Notes: a model not told the origin generated them from the sequence alone. A DNA stretch of 64,000 nt from Phreatobacter stygius (GCF_005144885.1 NZ_CP039690.1:3609001-3673000), one strand, 5' to 3'; shown: positions 35,369 through 44,592, counted from the first letter of the stretch. Numbers and translations are program-made.

Positions 35369-36709
35369 ATGGCTTCGGGATCTCAGCTGATCCGCTCGCC
35401 GGTGTTCAAGCTCGCCGCCATTGGCCTGCTGACGCTGCTGCTGGTCGTTCCCCTCATCGCCATTTCGTCGCTGCGCGGCGAACGTTCGCAACGCGCAGCC
35501 GAGGTCGTTCGCGAGGTCGCCGGCGCCTGGGCCGGCGAGCAGACCATTGTCGGCCCCATCCTGGTGCTGCCCTATGTCAGCCGCGCCGGCGACAATCTGG
35601 AGCAACGCACCGTCAGGCGGGTCCTGACGATCCTGCCGGAGACGTTCCGCCAGAACGGTGATCTCAAGGTCGAGCAGCGCCGGCGCGGCATCTTCGAGGT
35701 GCCGGTATTCCGCGGCGAGGTCGATATCGAGGCGCGCTTTGCGCCGGTCGATCTCACCCGCTTCGATGCGGCCGCCGTCGCTCCGGTCTGGGAGGAGGCG
35801 GCAATCGTCTTCCACGTGCTTGATCCGCGCGGCCTGCAACGCGAAGTGTCGGTGCGTATCGGCGGCACCACGGTGACTCTCGAGCCGGGTGCCGGGCCCA
35901 CCACCTTCCAGGTGCCGACACTTTACGCGCCGGTCGGCGGCATCGACGGCACGGCGGCGTTCACCGTCGGGGCACGCTTCGAGCTCAAGGGTTCGCAGGC
36001 TTTCGGCCTGTCGCCGATCGGCCGGACGTCGACCATCGCGCTCCGGTCCAACTGGAGCCATCCGAGCTTTTTCGGCGCCTTCCTGCCGGGCGAGCGCGAG
36101 ATCGGCGAGACCGGCTTCTCGGCGATCTGGTCGGTGCCGCATTATGCGCGGCCGGTGGCGCAGATGTTCGTGGCCGACCCGGTCCTGTTCCAGCGCCTGG
36201 CCGCCGCACGGTCGGGCGTCCGGTTCTTCCAGCCGGTCGACGTCTATCACCTGGTCGAGCGGGCCCTGAAATACGGCATCCTGGTCATCGGCGCCGCCTT
36301 TGTGGTGGTCTTCCTCCTGGAGATTCTGGCGGCACGGTCGTTCCACCCGGTGCAATATCTCATGGTCGGAGCGGCGCTGACGGTGTTCTACCTGCTGCTC
36401 TTGTCCTTTGCCGAACATATCGGTTTCACCAGGGCCTATGCCTTGGCCAGCGCCGCCGTCATCGGCCTGGTGTCGCTCTATGTCGGGCTGGCTTTCGGGC
36501 GGCTCAGGGAGGGCGCCATGGTCGCCGGCGAGCTCGGCCTGGCCTATGGCCTGCTGTTCGTCGTGCTGCGCTCGGAGGACTATGCGCTGGTTACTGGTGC
36601 GGTGGTCGTCTTCGCCGTGCTGGCAACTGTCATGCTGACCACCGTCAAGACCGACTGGTCGGCGCTATCGGGTCGCTCATCTGAGGAAAAACCGGCTGCG
36701 ACGTCGTAA
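35369..36709 (+). CDS. creD: Inner-membrane protein CreD
   Basis: A 446-aa membrane protein of the CreD family. An N-terminal helix (residues 15-33) precedes a large periplasmic domain containing GPILVLPY and SHPSFFGAFLP-type motifs, then about five C-terminal helices (290-430) with HPVQYLMVGAALTVFYLLLLS, the best conserved part of the family. CreD is a membrane effector of the CreBC two-component system linked to envelope stress and beta-lactam response in gammaproteobacteria. No creB or creC lies nearby, so its control here is unknown. A clear GGGAGG site precedes the ATG. Confidence 0.92.
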   Translation: MASGSQLIRSPVFKLAAIGLLTLLLVVPLIAISSLRGERSQRAAEVVREVAGAWAGEQTIVGPILVLPYVSRAGDNLEQRTVRRVLTILPETFRQNGDLKVEQRRRGIFEVPVFRGEVDIEARFAPVDLTRFDAAAVAPVWEEAAIVFHVLDPRGLQREVSVRIGGTTVTLEPGAGPTTFQVPTLYAPVGGIDGTAAFTVGARFELKGSQAFGLSPIGRTSTIALRSNWSHPSFFGAFLPGEREIGETGFSAIWSVPHYARPVAQMFVADPVLFQRLAAARSGVRFFQPVDVYHLVERALKYGILVIGAAFVVVFLLEILAARSFHPVQYLMVGAALTVFYLLLLSFAEHIGFTRAYALASAAVIGLVSLYVGLAFGRLREGAMVAGELGLAYGLLFVVLRSEDYALVTGAVVVFAVLATVMLTTVKTDWSALSGRSSEEKPAATS

Positions 36710-36833
36710 AGGATCGGTTAACGATAAACTGAGCATCGTCGCGATGTCGCGCCACCGCCATGGAACCGCCGCAGCTTGGGCCGACCTTGGCAGTGTCGCC
36801 GCATCGCGCCGACATCTTATTCGGGACCACTCC

Positions 36834-37538
36834 ATGCTGACGCGCACCGTCGCCCTTCTTCTCGCCTCGGCTGCGCTTGCCGGCTGCACGTCGGACCGTT
36901 TCGGCGACTTCGCCTCGGGGCCTATGCCCCGGAGCGGATCACAGCGCATCGACGGCAGCTTCGGTTCGCAACAGCCAATGGCGCCGTCGCCGCAGCGCCG
37001 GCCATTGGCCGCCGACGAGGATGTCATCGCGGGTGGCCAGCAGGCGCCCGATCAGTCGGTTGCCGCCGAAGATATCCCGCCGCCGCCCGGCAGCGGCCGC
37101 ACCTCCGATGTCGGCCCCTCGGCGATCGACCCGGCCTTGCGGCCGGCCAATCCGTCCGAGCAGCCGCGCATCATGGTCGAGGAGCCGCCGCCGCGCGGCG
37201 CCGCCGCGCCGCCGGTGGTCGCCGCCTTGCCGCGCCAGGAAGCCCCGCGGCCCGCCGCGCAGTCCGCGACCGCCATTGCCGGCACCTGGACGGTGAGCGA
37301 TGCCGGCGACCGCTGCCGGATCACGCTGACCTCGACGCCGCTGTTCGAGTTCTATCGGGCCAACCCGCAGAATTGCCGGGCGCCGTCGCTCGCCCGCATC
37401 AACGCCTGGGAACAGCGCGGTTCGGAAGTGGTGCTGCTGCAGCCGGGCGGGCGGGTCGCCGCGCGGCTGTTCCCGCAAGGGTCCGGCGGCTATTCCGGCG
37501 CCACCGCCACCGGCGCCACCGTGACGATGGCACGCTGA
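36834..37538 (+). CDS. AprI/Inh-family metalloprotease-inhibitor-like lipoprotein
   Basis: A 234-aa lipoprotein. The signal peptide ends in the lipobox LAGC (Cys at about residue 18). A long Pro/Gln/Ala-rich linker (residues 25-145) follows, then a small beta-barrel domain: AGTWTVSDAGDRCRITLTST, FYRANPQNCRAPSLARINAWEQ and VVLLQPGGRVAARLFPQ. The Trp-Cys pattern matches the AprI/Inh domain, which inhibits serralysin-type metalloproteases in the periplasm; in Hyphomicrobiales the same domain is common in outer-membrane lipoproteins with no known protease. No serralysin gene is nearby. The start is the ATG just before the signal peptide. Confidence 0.82.
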   Translation: MLTRTVALLLASAALAGCTSDRFGDFASGPMPRSGSQRIDGSFGSQQPMAPSPQRRPLAADEDVIAGGQQAPDQSVAAEDIPPPPGSGRTSDVGPSAIDPALRPANPSEQPRIMVEEPPPRGAAAPPVVAALPRQEAPRPAAQSATAIAGTWTVSDAGDRCRITLTSTPLFEFYRANPQNCRAPSLARINAWEQRGSEVVLLQPGGRVAARLFPQGSGGYSGATATGATVTMAR

Positions 37539-37578
37539 CCGGCGCGATCAGCGACCGTCAAATCAGCGGCCGGTCAAA

Positions 37579-38184
37579 TCAGCGGCTGTCTTGGCCGCCG
37601 AGTTCGGCCGAACGCTTGCGGGCCCGTTTCAAGAGGTTCAGCTGGGCATCGAGCACGGTGGCCGCGACCGATGAACCATCCCGCCAGGCCTCGCGCCAGA
37701 GCGACAGCGGATTGGCCGGCTGGGCGCTGACATCGGCGAACACGTCGCCGGAGGCATAGGTGATCTTGCCGTCGAAGCGGGCAGCAAGCCGCTGCATGCC
37801 ACGATTGGCCGGCAGGCAGGTCATCGCCAGGCTGCGCACGCCACGATTGCGTGCGGTCAGCAGCAGGCGACCGAACAGCGCCGTGCCGACGCCGGTCAAG
37901 CGCCAGGCGTCCTCCACCGTGACCGCCACCTCGGCGGCATTGTCGTCCAGCAGGCGCAGTTCGGCGGCGCCGCGCAGCACGCCGTCGACCAGAAAGCCAT
38001 GGACCAGCGCGTCGGGGCCGAGCGCGGTGTCGGCATAACCGGTTATGGTGTCATCCGAAACGCCTGCGGCGAAGCGGCAATTGCGGGCTTCCGGGTCGAG
38101 CCTCAGGAAGTGCTCGCACAACAGTGCGGTCTCCCACGGCATGAGCTTGCGGATTACGCCGGACGCAGTCAGTTCGTCGGTCAT
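37579..38184 (-). CDS. GNAT family N-acetyltransferase
   Basis: A 201-aa protein with the GNAT fold: the acetyl-CoA loop region VEDAWRLTGVGTALFGRLL (R/Q-x-x-G-x-G/A pattern, about residues 90-108) and surrounding beta strands AAEVAVTV. The C-terminal part is Arg/Lys-rich (LNLLKRARKRSAEL). It starts at MTDELTASGVIRK; the open frame further upstream has no family similarity. Acceptor unknown. It converges on the Inh-like lipoprotein gene and stands alone. Confidence 0.78.
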   Translation of the reverse strand: MTDELTASGVIRKLMPWETALLCEHFLRLDPEARNCRFAAGVSDDTITGYADTALGPDALVHGFLVDGVLRGAAELRLLDDNAAEVAVTVEDAWRLTGVGTALFGRLLLTARNRGVRSLAMTCLPANRGMQRLAARFDGKITYASGDVFADVSAQPANPLSLWREAWRDGSSVAATVLDAQLNLLKRARKRSAELGGQDSR

Positions 38185-38389
38185 CCCTTGGTCCTCGCTT
38201 CTCCGCCAATCCGGCGGCACCTGACGTGGAACCCTCGATCCTCGAACGTCGTCTCCCTGGACTGATGTTCTTAGCGCGGGCCTTCGGTCGGGGACCAGTC
38301 CTAATTTTGCAGTGCAGCATGACAGCGGCATGATGGCGACCGCGATGCGGCGCGAGGCCTAACGCCAGATGAACAGAACGCACGCAAAC

Positions 38390-38423
38390 GAAAGCCCCGG
38401 CCGTGGGGCCGGGGCTTTCTTTC
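38390..38423 (-). terminator. Intrinsic terminator after rpmE
   Basis: A 13-bp stem GAAAGCCCCGGCC/GGCCGGGGCTTTC (38390-38402 and 38407-38419) with a 4-nt loop, T-rich on the minus strand side, about 20 nt after the rpmE stop. Confidence 0.85.
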
Positions 38424-38444
38424 ACCAGCAAGAGGCGAAAATGC

Positions 38445-38678
38445 TTATTTCTTCAGCGAGGCGCTGAGCGTGCCGAAGCGCTGGTTGAAGCGCGACAGGC
38501 GGCCGCCGCGATCCATCAGCTGCTGCGAGCCGCCGGTCCAGGCCGGGTGCGACTTCGGATCGATGTCCAGCTGCAGGGTGTCGCCCGGCTTGCCGTAGGT
38601 CGAGCGGGTCGTGTACTCGGTGCCGTCGGTCATGACGACCTTGATGGTGTGGTATTCAGGATGGATGCCGGTCTTCAT
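38445..38678 (-). CDS. rpmE: 50S ribosomal protein L31
   Basis: A 77-aa ribosomal protein: [40 protein letters not shown] and [23 protein letters not shown] are the standard L31 blocks. It lacks the zinc-binding CxxC pair, so it is the zinc-free form usual in alphaproteobacteria. It is monocistronic with its own terminator, and divergent from the ABC exporter gene (150 nt gap containing both promoters), the arrangement usual in this order. Confidence 0.97.
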   Translation of the reverse strand: MKTGIHPEYHTIKVVMTDGTEYTTRSTYGKPGDTLQLDIDPKSHPAWTGGSQQLMDRGGRLSRFNQRFGTLSASLKK

Positions 38679-38828
38679 GGGTCGTCCTCAAAGGGCGCCG
38701 GATCGGTCATACGCCGGCACGCGGGTCGTCCTGTGACGAGAAGCCGCGCTCATACGCGAAGTTCGTCGGGTTTTCAAGACACGACGGACACCTGATATGC
38801 GCATCGCGCAAGAACATGGGATTGCAGC

Positions 38829-40640
38829 ATGACTGTCGCCGCATCGTCCGCAGATCAGCCGACGGACGTTTCGCCGGAGAAGAAGCGCCGCTTGCGGCCG
38901 CTGCTCGGGCTGATGCCCTATGCCATGCGCTATCCGGGCCTGCTGATCGGCGCCGCCATTGCCCTGGTCGTGGCTTCGCTCGCGACGCTCGTGGTGCCGC
39001 TGGCGATCCGCCGGATGATCGATTTCGGCTTTTCCACCGACGGCATGATCACCCAGTATTTCGGTGTGCTGATCATCGTCGCGCTGGTGCTGGCGATCGC
39101 CTCGGCGTCACGCTTCTACCTGGTCACGACCATTGGCGAGCGGGTGGTGGCCGACGTCCGATCGGCCGCCTTCCGGCACCTGACCACGCTGTCGCCGACC
39201 TTCTTCGACACTGCCAAGACCGGCGACGTGATCTCGCGGCTGACCGCCGACACCACGCAGATCAAGTCGGCTGTCGGCGTTTCCGTCTCGATCGCACTGC
39301 GCAACCTGATCATGTTCGTCGGCGCGGTCGTCATGATGGTGATCACCAGCCCGAAGCTGTCGCTCTATGCGGTCGCGGCGATCCCGCTCCTGGTTCTGCC
39401 GCTGGTGGCCTTCGGCCGCGACGTCCGCCGCCGCTCGCGCGTCGCCCAGGACCGGCTCGCCGATGCCTCGGCCTATGCCAATGAGAACATCCAGGCGGTC
39501 CGCACCATGCAGGCCTTCACCGCCGAGCGCACCGTGTCCGAGCGTTTCGTCGCCGCGGCGGAAGAAGCCTTTACGACAGCCCGCAGCGCCAACAAGGCCC
39601 GCGCCATCCTGACCGCCGTGGTCATCTTCCTGGTTTTCGCCAGCATCGTGGCGATCCTCTGGGCCGGTGCCCAGGAGGTGTTGAGCGGCAGCATGACCAG
39701 CGGCCGGCTGTCGCAATTCGTGCTCTATGCCGTGTTCGCCGCCGGCGCCCTGTCGGAGCTCTCGCAGGTCTGGAGCGATATCAGCCAGGCCGCCGGTGCC
39801 GCCGAGCGGCTCGCCGAGATCATGCTGATCGAGCCGGCGGTGAAGGCGCCCGCCCATCCGCTGCCGCTGCCGGAGCCGCCGCGCGGCGAGGTTGGTTTTG
39901 TCGCGGTGCGCTTCGCCTATCCGGTGCGTCCGGAGAGCAAGGTTCTCGACGGCATCAGCTTCGAGGTCAAGCGCGGCGAAAAGGTCGCCATTGTCGGCCC
40001 TTCGGGGGCGGGCAAGTCGACCTTGTTCGCGCTGCTGCTGCGCTTCTACGATCCGGCCGGCGGGCTCATTCGCTTCGACGGCGTGCCGGTCGACCAGGTC
40101 GATCCGGAGGCGTTGCGCCGCCGCATCGCCATGGTGCCGCAGGATGTCGCGGTGTTTGCCGCCAGCGTCGGCGACAATATCCGCTACGGCCGGCCGGAGG
40201 CCAGCGACGCCGAGGTGGTCGAGGCCGCCAAGCTCGCCTTCGCCGACGAATTCATCATGAAGCTCCCGGGCGGCTATGCGAGCCTGATCGGCGAACGCGG
40301 GGTAACGCTGTCGGGCGGCCAGCGCCAGCGCATCGCCATTGCCCGCGCGATCCTGCGCGATGCGCCGCTGCTGCTGCTCGATGAAGCAACGTCGGCCCTC
40401 GATGCCGAGAGCGAAACCATGGTGCAGGCGGCACTGGAGCGGCTGATGGAGGGGCGTACCACCCTGGTCATCGCCCACCGCCTGGCGACCGTGCTCAATT
40501 GCGACCGCATCCTGGTGATGGACGAGGGCCGCATCGTCGAACAAGGCACCCATGCCGAACTCGCCGCCAGCGGTGGGCTCTATGCCCGGCTCGCCGAACT
40601 GCAGTTCAATGGCGGTCAGGCTCCGGCGACCACACCATGA
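38829..40640 (+). CDS. MsbA-like ABC exporter (fused membrane and ATPase domains)
   Basis: A 603-aa half-transporter. Six membrane helices in residues 30-320 form the ABC type I exporter domain; the nucleotide-binding domain spans 355-590. Walker A is GPSGAGKST (about 394-402), the signature LSGGQRQR, Walker B LLLLDEATSALD, and the H-loop VIAHRLA. It is expected to work as a homodimer exporting lipid or other hydrophobic substrates; the MsbA-like assignment is by fold, and the cargo is unknown. Its last 35 bases overlap the convergent acetyltransferase gene. Confidence 0.92.
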   Translation: MTVAASSADQPTDVSPEKKRRLRPLLGLMPYAMRYPGLLIGAAIALVVASLATLVVPLAIRRMIDFGFSTDGMITQYFGVLIIVALVLAIASASRFYLVTTIGERVVADVRSAAFRHLTTLSPTFFDTAKTGDVISRLTADTTQIKSAVGVSVSIALRNLIMFVGAVVMMVITSPKLSLYAVAAIPLLVLPLVAFGRDVRRRSRVAQDRLADASAYANENIQAVRTMQAFTAERTVSERFVAAAEEAFTTARSANKARAILTAVVIFLVFASIVAILWAGAQEVLSGSMTSGRLSQFVLYAVFAAGALSELSQVWSDISQAAGAAERLAEIMLIEPAVKAPAHPLPLPEPPRGEVGFVAVRFAYPVRPESKVLDGISFEVKRGEKVAIVGPSGAGKSTLFALLLRFYDPAGGLIRFDGVPVDQVDPEALRRRIAMVPQDVAVFAASVGDNIRYGRPEASDAEVVEAAKLAFADEFIMKLPGGYASLIGERGVTLSGGQRQRIAIARAILRDAPLLLLDEATSALDAESETMVQAALERLMEGRTTLVIAHRLATVLNCDRILVMDEGRIVEQGTHAELAASGGLYARLAELQFNGGQAPATTP

Positions 40641-41079
40641 CGTCGATCGCGAAACCTTGGCCGTTGATCCGCTCGGCCGTCTTGGCGAAACCCTCGCGCC
40701 GATAGAAGGCGATGGCCCTGATATTGTCGGCATTGACGTCGAGCGACAAGCCATTGGGCGACAGGCGCTTGGCCTCGCCCATCAAGGCCTGTCCGACGCC
40801 CGAGCCCTGATAGGCAAGGCCAACCAGCATCTGGTCGATCCAGCCGCCGGCCGGATCGACGGTGACCAGGCCGGCGAGCGCGGGTCCGACGAAGGCGAGC
40901 GGGATCGCCACGCCGCTGCCGGCGAAGGCGGTGATGCGATCGGTGAACCAGGGGCGCCGCTTGTCGAAATCGATCGCCGGATAGGTCGCCGCCCAGGTCG
41001 TTACCCACAGGTCGGCCATGGTGGGCAGCCAGACGGGATCGAAGGCCGAAAGGCGGATCGCTGCCGGCCCGTGCGTCAC
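40606..41079 (-). CDS. GNAT family N-acetyltransferase, coupled to the OmpA/MotB-like gene
   Basis: A 157-aa GNAT acetyltransferase. Motif A is MLVGLAYQGSGVGQALMGEA (Q-G-S-G-V-G acetyl-CoA loop, about residues 90-105), followed by LDVNADNIRAIAFYRREGFAK (V-N-x-x-N-x-x-A-x-x-F-Y), the standard GNAT C-terminal block. I placed the start at the GTG at 41079, whose bases overlap the stop of the upstream OmpA/MotB-like gene (GTGA), implying translational coupling. Acceptor unknown. Its end overlaps the convergent ABC exporter by 35 nt. Confidence 0.82.
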   Translation of the reverse strand: MTHGPAAIRLSAFDPVWLPTMADLWVTTWAATYPAIDFDKRRPWFTDRITAFAGSGVAIPLAFVGPALAGLVTVDPAGGWIDQMLVGLAYQGSGVGQALMGEAKRLSPNGLSLDVNADNIRAIAFYRREGFAKTAERINGQGFAIDVMVWSPEPDRH

Positions 41080-42104
41080 CGGTCGGTCAGCCGCAGCTCG
41101 ATGCGCCGGTTGCGCGCCAGCGCCTCCGGGCTGTCGCCCTGTTCGATCGGCTGGAACTCGCCGAAACCGGCGGCGACCAGTCGCTGCGGCGGAATGCCCT
41201 TGGTCATCAGATATTGCACGACGGCAATGGCGCGGGCTGCCGACAGGTCCCAGTTCGAGGCGAAGCGGCCGCCGCCGATCGGCCGGGCGTCGGTATGGCC
41301 GTCGACCCTCAGCACCCACGGGATGTCGGCGGGGATGTCGCGGGCAACCTGCGTCAATGCTTCGGCGAGCTTGTCGAGTTCGGCCCGTCCACCCGGTTCG
41401 AGCACAGCCTGGCCGGAGGCGAAGAACACTTCCGAACCGAACACGAAACGATCGCCGACCACGCGGATATCCGGCCGCTCGGCGAGGATCTCGCGCAGGC
41501 GGCCGAAAAATTCCGAACGGTAGCGCGACAATTCCTGAACCCGCTGCGCCAGGGCCAGATTGAGCCGGCGGCCGAGATCGGAAATGCGCGTCTGCGACTC
41601 GCGATCGCGTGTTTCGCTGGCCTGCAGCGCGTTTTCGATCGCCGCGAATTGCCGGCGCAGCGCCGCGATCTGCTGGTTCAGCAGTTCGACCTGGGCCAGC
41701 GCCGTCTGGGCCGCCTGGCGCTGGACCGAGACTTCGGTTTCGAGCGCCAGCGCCCGGTTGGAGGCGGCTCCCGCCTGTCCCTGGGCCTGCTCGGCCAGTC
41801 CTTGCAGCCGGCGGCGGTCCTGTTCGGTGGTGCCGAGCGTCGCGCTGATCGACGACAGGTTCTCCTGCAGACCCTGGCGCTGGCCGCGCTCGAGCTGCAG
41901 CAGGTCGCTCAATTCGGCGATCTGCCGGTTCAGCCGGGTCATCACATCGTCCTTGCCGGCGATCTCGCGCGACAGGAAATATTGCGCCAGCATGAACACC
42001 GACAGCATGAAGATGATGGCGAGCAGGAAGGTCGACAGGGCGTCGACGAAGCCCGGCCAGTAATCGATGCCGCGTTCGCCGCGGCGGGAGCGCGACAGGG
42101 CCAT
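41076..42104 (-). CDS. OmpA/MotB-domain membrane protein
   Basis: A 342-aa protein with one N-terminal membrane helix (residues 20-43, FVDALSTFLLAIIFMLSVFML), a long Gln/Ala/Arg-rich coiled coil (about 45-195), and a C-terminal OmpA/MotB peptidoglycan-binding domain (about 225-340) with DGHTDARPI and SAARAIAVVQYLMTKGIPPQRLVAAGFGE. The helix begins with an Asp (Asp22), as in proton-conducting MotB/ExbD-like subunits. Stop of the MotA-like gene and start of this one are one base apart, so the two proteins form an operon and probably a complex. It is not a flagellar gene context. Confidence 0.87.
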   Translation of the reverse strand: MALSRSRRGERGIDYWPGFVDALSTFLLAIIFMLSVFMLAQYFLSREIAGKDDVMTRLNRQIAELSDLLQLERGQRQGLQENLSSISATLGTTEQDRRRLQGLAEQAQGQAGAASNRALALETEVSVQRQAAQTALAQVELLNQQIAALRRQFAAIENALQASETRDRESQTRISDLGRRLNLALAQRVQELSRYRSEFFGRLREILAERPDIRVVGDRFVFGSEVFFASGQAVLEPGGRAELDKLAEALTQVARDIPADIPWVLRVDGHTDARPIGGGRFASNWDLSAARAIAVVQYLMTKGIPPQRLVAAGFGEFQPIEQGDSPEALARNRRIELRLTDR

Positions 42105-42105
42105 G

Positions 42106-43101
42106 TCAGACCCGTCCCGCGCGTTCGCGCAGCATCTGTTCCAGCAATTTGCGGATTTCCTTCTGGTCGCCGGCCTGCGCCTCGACCCAGTCGCGGATCA
42201 TCTGCTGTTCGGTCCGCATATGGGTGACCAGGCCTTGGATGCCTTCGGCGAGATTGGCCATGGCCGCGGTGGCGCGCTGATTGGTCTGGCCTTCGCTCAT
42301 GGCCTCGCGCAGCCGGTCGAAGGCGCGCTGCAGGTCGGCGACGCTGATGCTTGCGGCAGGCCCGTCGGCCGCCGGGCTGACCACCGACATGTCCTGAACG
42401 GTCGACGACAGCCAGTCTTCCACCTCGGTATAGAAGCGGTTCTGCGCCTGGCTCGCCTGCAGGTCGAGGAAGCCGAGCACCAGCGAGCCGGACAGGCCGA
42501 ACAGCGAGGACGAGAAGGCGATGCCCATGCCGCCGAGCGGCTCGGCCAGGCCTCGCTTCATGTCCTCGAAAATCGTGCCGAGCTCGCCCTGGGTCGACAG
42601 GCTGTTGATGACCCGGCCGACCGAGGTGACCGTGTCGATCAGGCCCCAGAAGGTGCCGAGCAGGCCGAGAAAGACCAGGAGGCTGGTCAGATAGCGCGAC
42701 AGATCGCGGCCCTCGTCGAGCCGGGTCGCCAGCGAATCGAGCAGGCTGCGCATGGTCAAGGTCGAGATCGTCATGCGGCCGACCCGCTCGCCCAGCATGG
42801 TCGCCATCGGGGCGAGCAGCACCGGCGCCCGTTCGACCGTGATGCCGGGATCGGCCAAGCGGAAGGAATTGACCCAGGCGACTTCGGGAAACAGCCGGAT
42901 CACCTGGCGGATGGTCAATAGGATGCCGATCACCGCGACCGCCACGATCAGCCCGTTCAGGCCGGGATTGGCCATGAAGGCGGTCTTGATTTCACGCTGC
43001 AGCACCACCGCCACCAGCGCAACGAGCACAAGGAACACGACCATCCGGAACAGGAAGATCCGCGGGGAAGTGACCTTGAAGGGATCGATTTCGCGGGCCA
43101 T
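42106..43101 (-). CDS. MotA/TolQ/ExbB-like proton-channel protein
   Basis: A 331-aa inner-membrane protein with about four hydrophobic helices. Two lie near the N-terminus (19-40 and 47-66), and the later pair (about 155-180 and 220-240) carries SLLVFLGLLGTFWGLIDTVTSVGRV and GGMGIAFSSSLFGLSGSLVLGFLD, the MotA/TolQ/ExbB channel signature. The C-terminus is a helical region ending in QMLRERAGRV. Cotranscribed with the OmpA/MotB-like gene, it likely forms an ion-driven motor or envelope-energising complex of an uncharacterised kind. Start chosen at MAREIDPFKV; a longer frame to 43149 lacks family similarity. Confidence 0.85.
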   Translation of the reverse strand: MAREIDPFKVTSPRIFLFRMVVFLVLVALVAVVLQREIKTAFMANPGLNGLIVAVAVIGILLTIRQVIRLFPEVAWVNSFRLADPGITVERAPVLLAPMATMLGERVGRMTISTLTMRSLLDSLATRLDEGRDLSRYLTSLLVFLGLLGTFWGLIDTVTSVGRVINSLSTQGELGTIFEDMKRGLAEPLGGMGIAFSSSLFGLSGSLVLGFLDLQASQAQNRFYTEVEDWLSSTVQDMSVVSPAADGPAASISVADLQRAFDRLREAMSEGQTNQRATAAMANLAEGIQGLVTHMRTEQQMIRDWVEAQAGDQKEIRKLLEQMLRERAGRV

Positions 43102-43209
43102 CGGCACTCGTCGGCAGGTTGTGGTGACGCAGAGGCTAACCTGCGCCATCCCGGATGAGAAGCAAGGCGTGTGGCGGCGATATGACGGTGAAAACCGCCG
43201 GAGCGCGCA

Positions 43210-44592
43210 TCAGGTTCCGGTCAGCCCCTCCGCCCTGGCGAAGGCATGGGTCTTGTCCAGCGCCCGGGCGGCGCGCGCGAACAGATCGTCGACCTCGTCG
43301 GGCGTGATGATCAGCGGCGGACAGAAGGCCAGCGCATCGCCGACGCTGCGCAGGATCACCCCTTCGTCCTCGGCGAATTTCGCAGCCTTCGCGCCGATCC
43401 CGGCCTTGGCGTCGAAAGCCTTGCGGCTGGTTTTGTCGGCGACCAGTTCGAGTGCCCCGACCAGGCCGACGCCGCGCGCTTCGCCGACGAGGGGATGATC
43501 GCCCAGCGCCTTCAGATGGCCCTGAAATTGCGGCGCCTTGGCCGCCGCGCCCTGGATGATCTTGTCGCGCTGGTAGATTTCCAGCGTCTTCAGCGCCACC
43601 GCCGCCCCGACCGGATGGCCGGAATAGGTGAAGCCGTGGCCGAAGGTGCCGATCTTTTTCGATTCGCTGACCAGCGCCTCGTGCATGATCTCCGGGATCA
43701 TCACCGCACCAACGGGCATGTAGGCCGAGGTCAAGGCCTTGGCGATCGAGATCGCATGCGGCTTGTAGCCGAGCACCGGCGAGCCGAACCATTCGCCGAG
43801 CCGGCCGAAACCGCAGATCACCTCGTCGGCGATCATGTAGATGTCATGGGCATCGCACACCGCCATGATCTTCTCGAAATAGCCCTTTGGCGGCACCAGC
43901 ACGCCGCCGGCGCCCATGACAGGTTCGGCGATGAAGGCGGCGACCGTGTCGGGGCCTTCCTTGATGATCAGCTCCTCGAGCTCGCGGGCGCAGCGCGTCG
44001 AGAATTCGTCCTCGGTCTCGCCGTCCTGGCCGAAGCGATAGAAGTGCGGGCATGAGGCATGCAGGATATTGGCGATCGGCAGGTCGAAATCGGTGTGGTT
44101 GACCGGCAGGCCGGTGAGCGAGGCGGCCGCCACCGTGACGCCGTGATAGGCCTTGATGCGCGAGATGATCTTCTTCTTTTTCGGCCGTCCGAGCGCATTG
44201 TTCATGTACCAGACCATCTTGACCTGGCTGTCATTGGCCTCCGAGCCGGAGCAGACGAAGAACACCTTGGAGATCGGCACCGGCGCGACCTCCTTCAGCT
44301 TCTCGGCAAGCTCGATTGCCGGGTCGTGGCTCTTGCCGCCGAACAGATGGGTAAACGACAGTTTCTTCATCTGTTCGTAGGCGGTTTCGGCCAGCTCCTC
44401 GTTGCCGTAGCCGAGCGAGGTGCACCACAGCCCCGCCATGCCCTCGATATAGGCCTTGCCGTCGACGTCATAGACATAGATGCCCTTGGCGCGCTCGATG
44501 ACCAGCGGGCCGGTTTCGCGAATGGTCGCCTGGTTGGTGTAGGGATGGACGAGGGTCTCGACGTCGCGCATCTGAAGGTTGGTCAGCGGCAT
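43210..44592 (-). CDS. Class III PLP-dependent aminotransferase (omega-aminotransferase type)
   Basis: A 460-aa aminotransferase of the aspartate/omega-amino acid:pyruvate group. The PLP lysine is Lys285 in ISIAKALTSAYMPVGAV, with the PLP-ring Asp256 in MIADEVICGFGR and the cofactor-phosphate loop CSGSEAND (about 114-121). Substrate-loop residues (GMAGLWCTSLGYGNEEL) resemble putrescine/spermidine- and beta-alanine:pyruvate aminotransferases, but substrate cannot be assigned. The start at MPLTNLQMRDVE is the family N-terminus; the frame runs on upstream without similarity. It may be cotranscribed with the MotA-like gene downstream (108 nt gap), though that link is weak. Confidence 0.92.
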   Translation of the reverse strand: MPLTNLQMRDVETLVHPYTNQATIRETGPLVIERAKGIYVYDVDGKAYIEGMAGLWCTSLGYGNEELAETAYEQMKKLSFTHLFGGKSHDPAIELAEKLKEVAPVPISKVFFVCSGSEANDSQVKMVWYMNNALGRPKKKKIISRIKAYHGVTVAAASLTGLPVNHTDFDLPIANILHASCPHFYRFGQDGETEDEFSTRCARELEELIIKEGPDTVAAFIAEPVMGAGGVLVPPKGYFEKIMAVCDAHDIYMIADEVICGFGRLGEWFGSPVLGYKPHAISIAKALTSAYMPVGAVMIPEIMHEALVSESKKIGTFGHGFTYSGHPVGAAVALKTLEIYQRDKIIQGAAAKAPQFQGHLKALGDHPLVGEARGVGLVGALELVADKTSRKAFDAKAGIGAKAAKFAEDEGVILRSVGDALAFCPPLIITPDEVDDLFARAARALDKTHAFARAEGLTGT

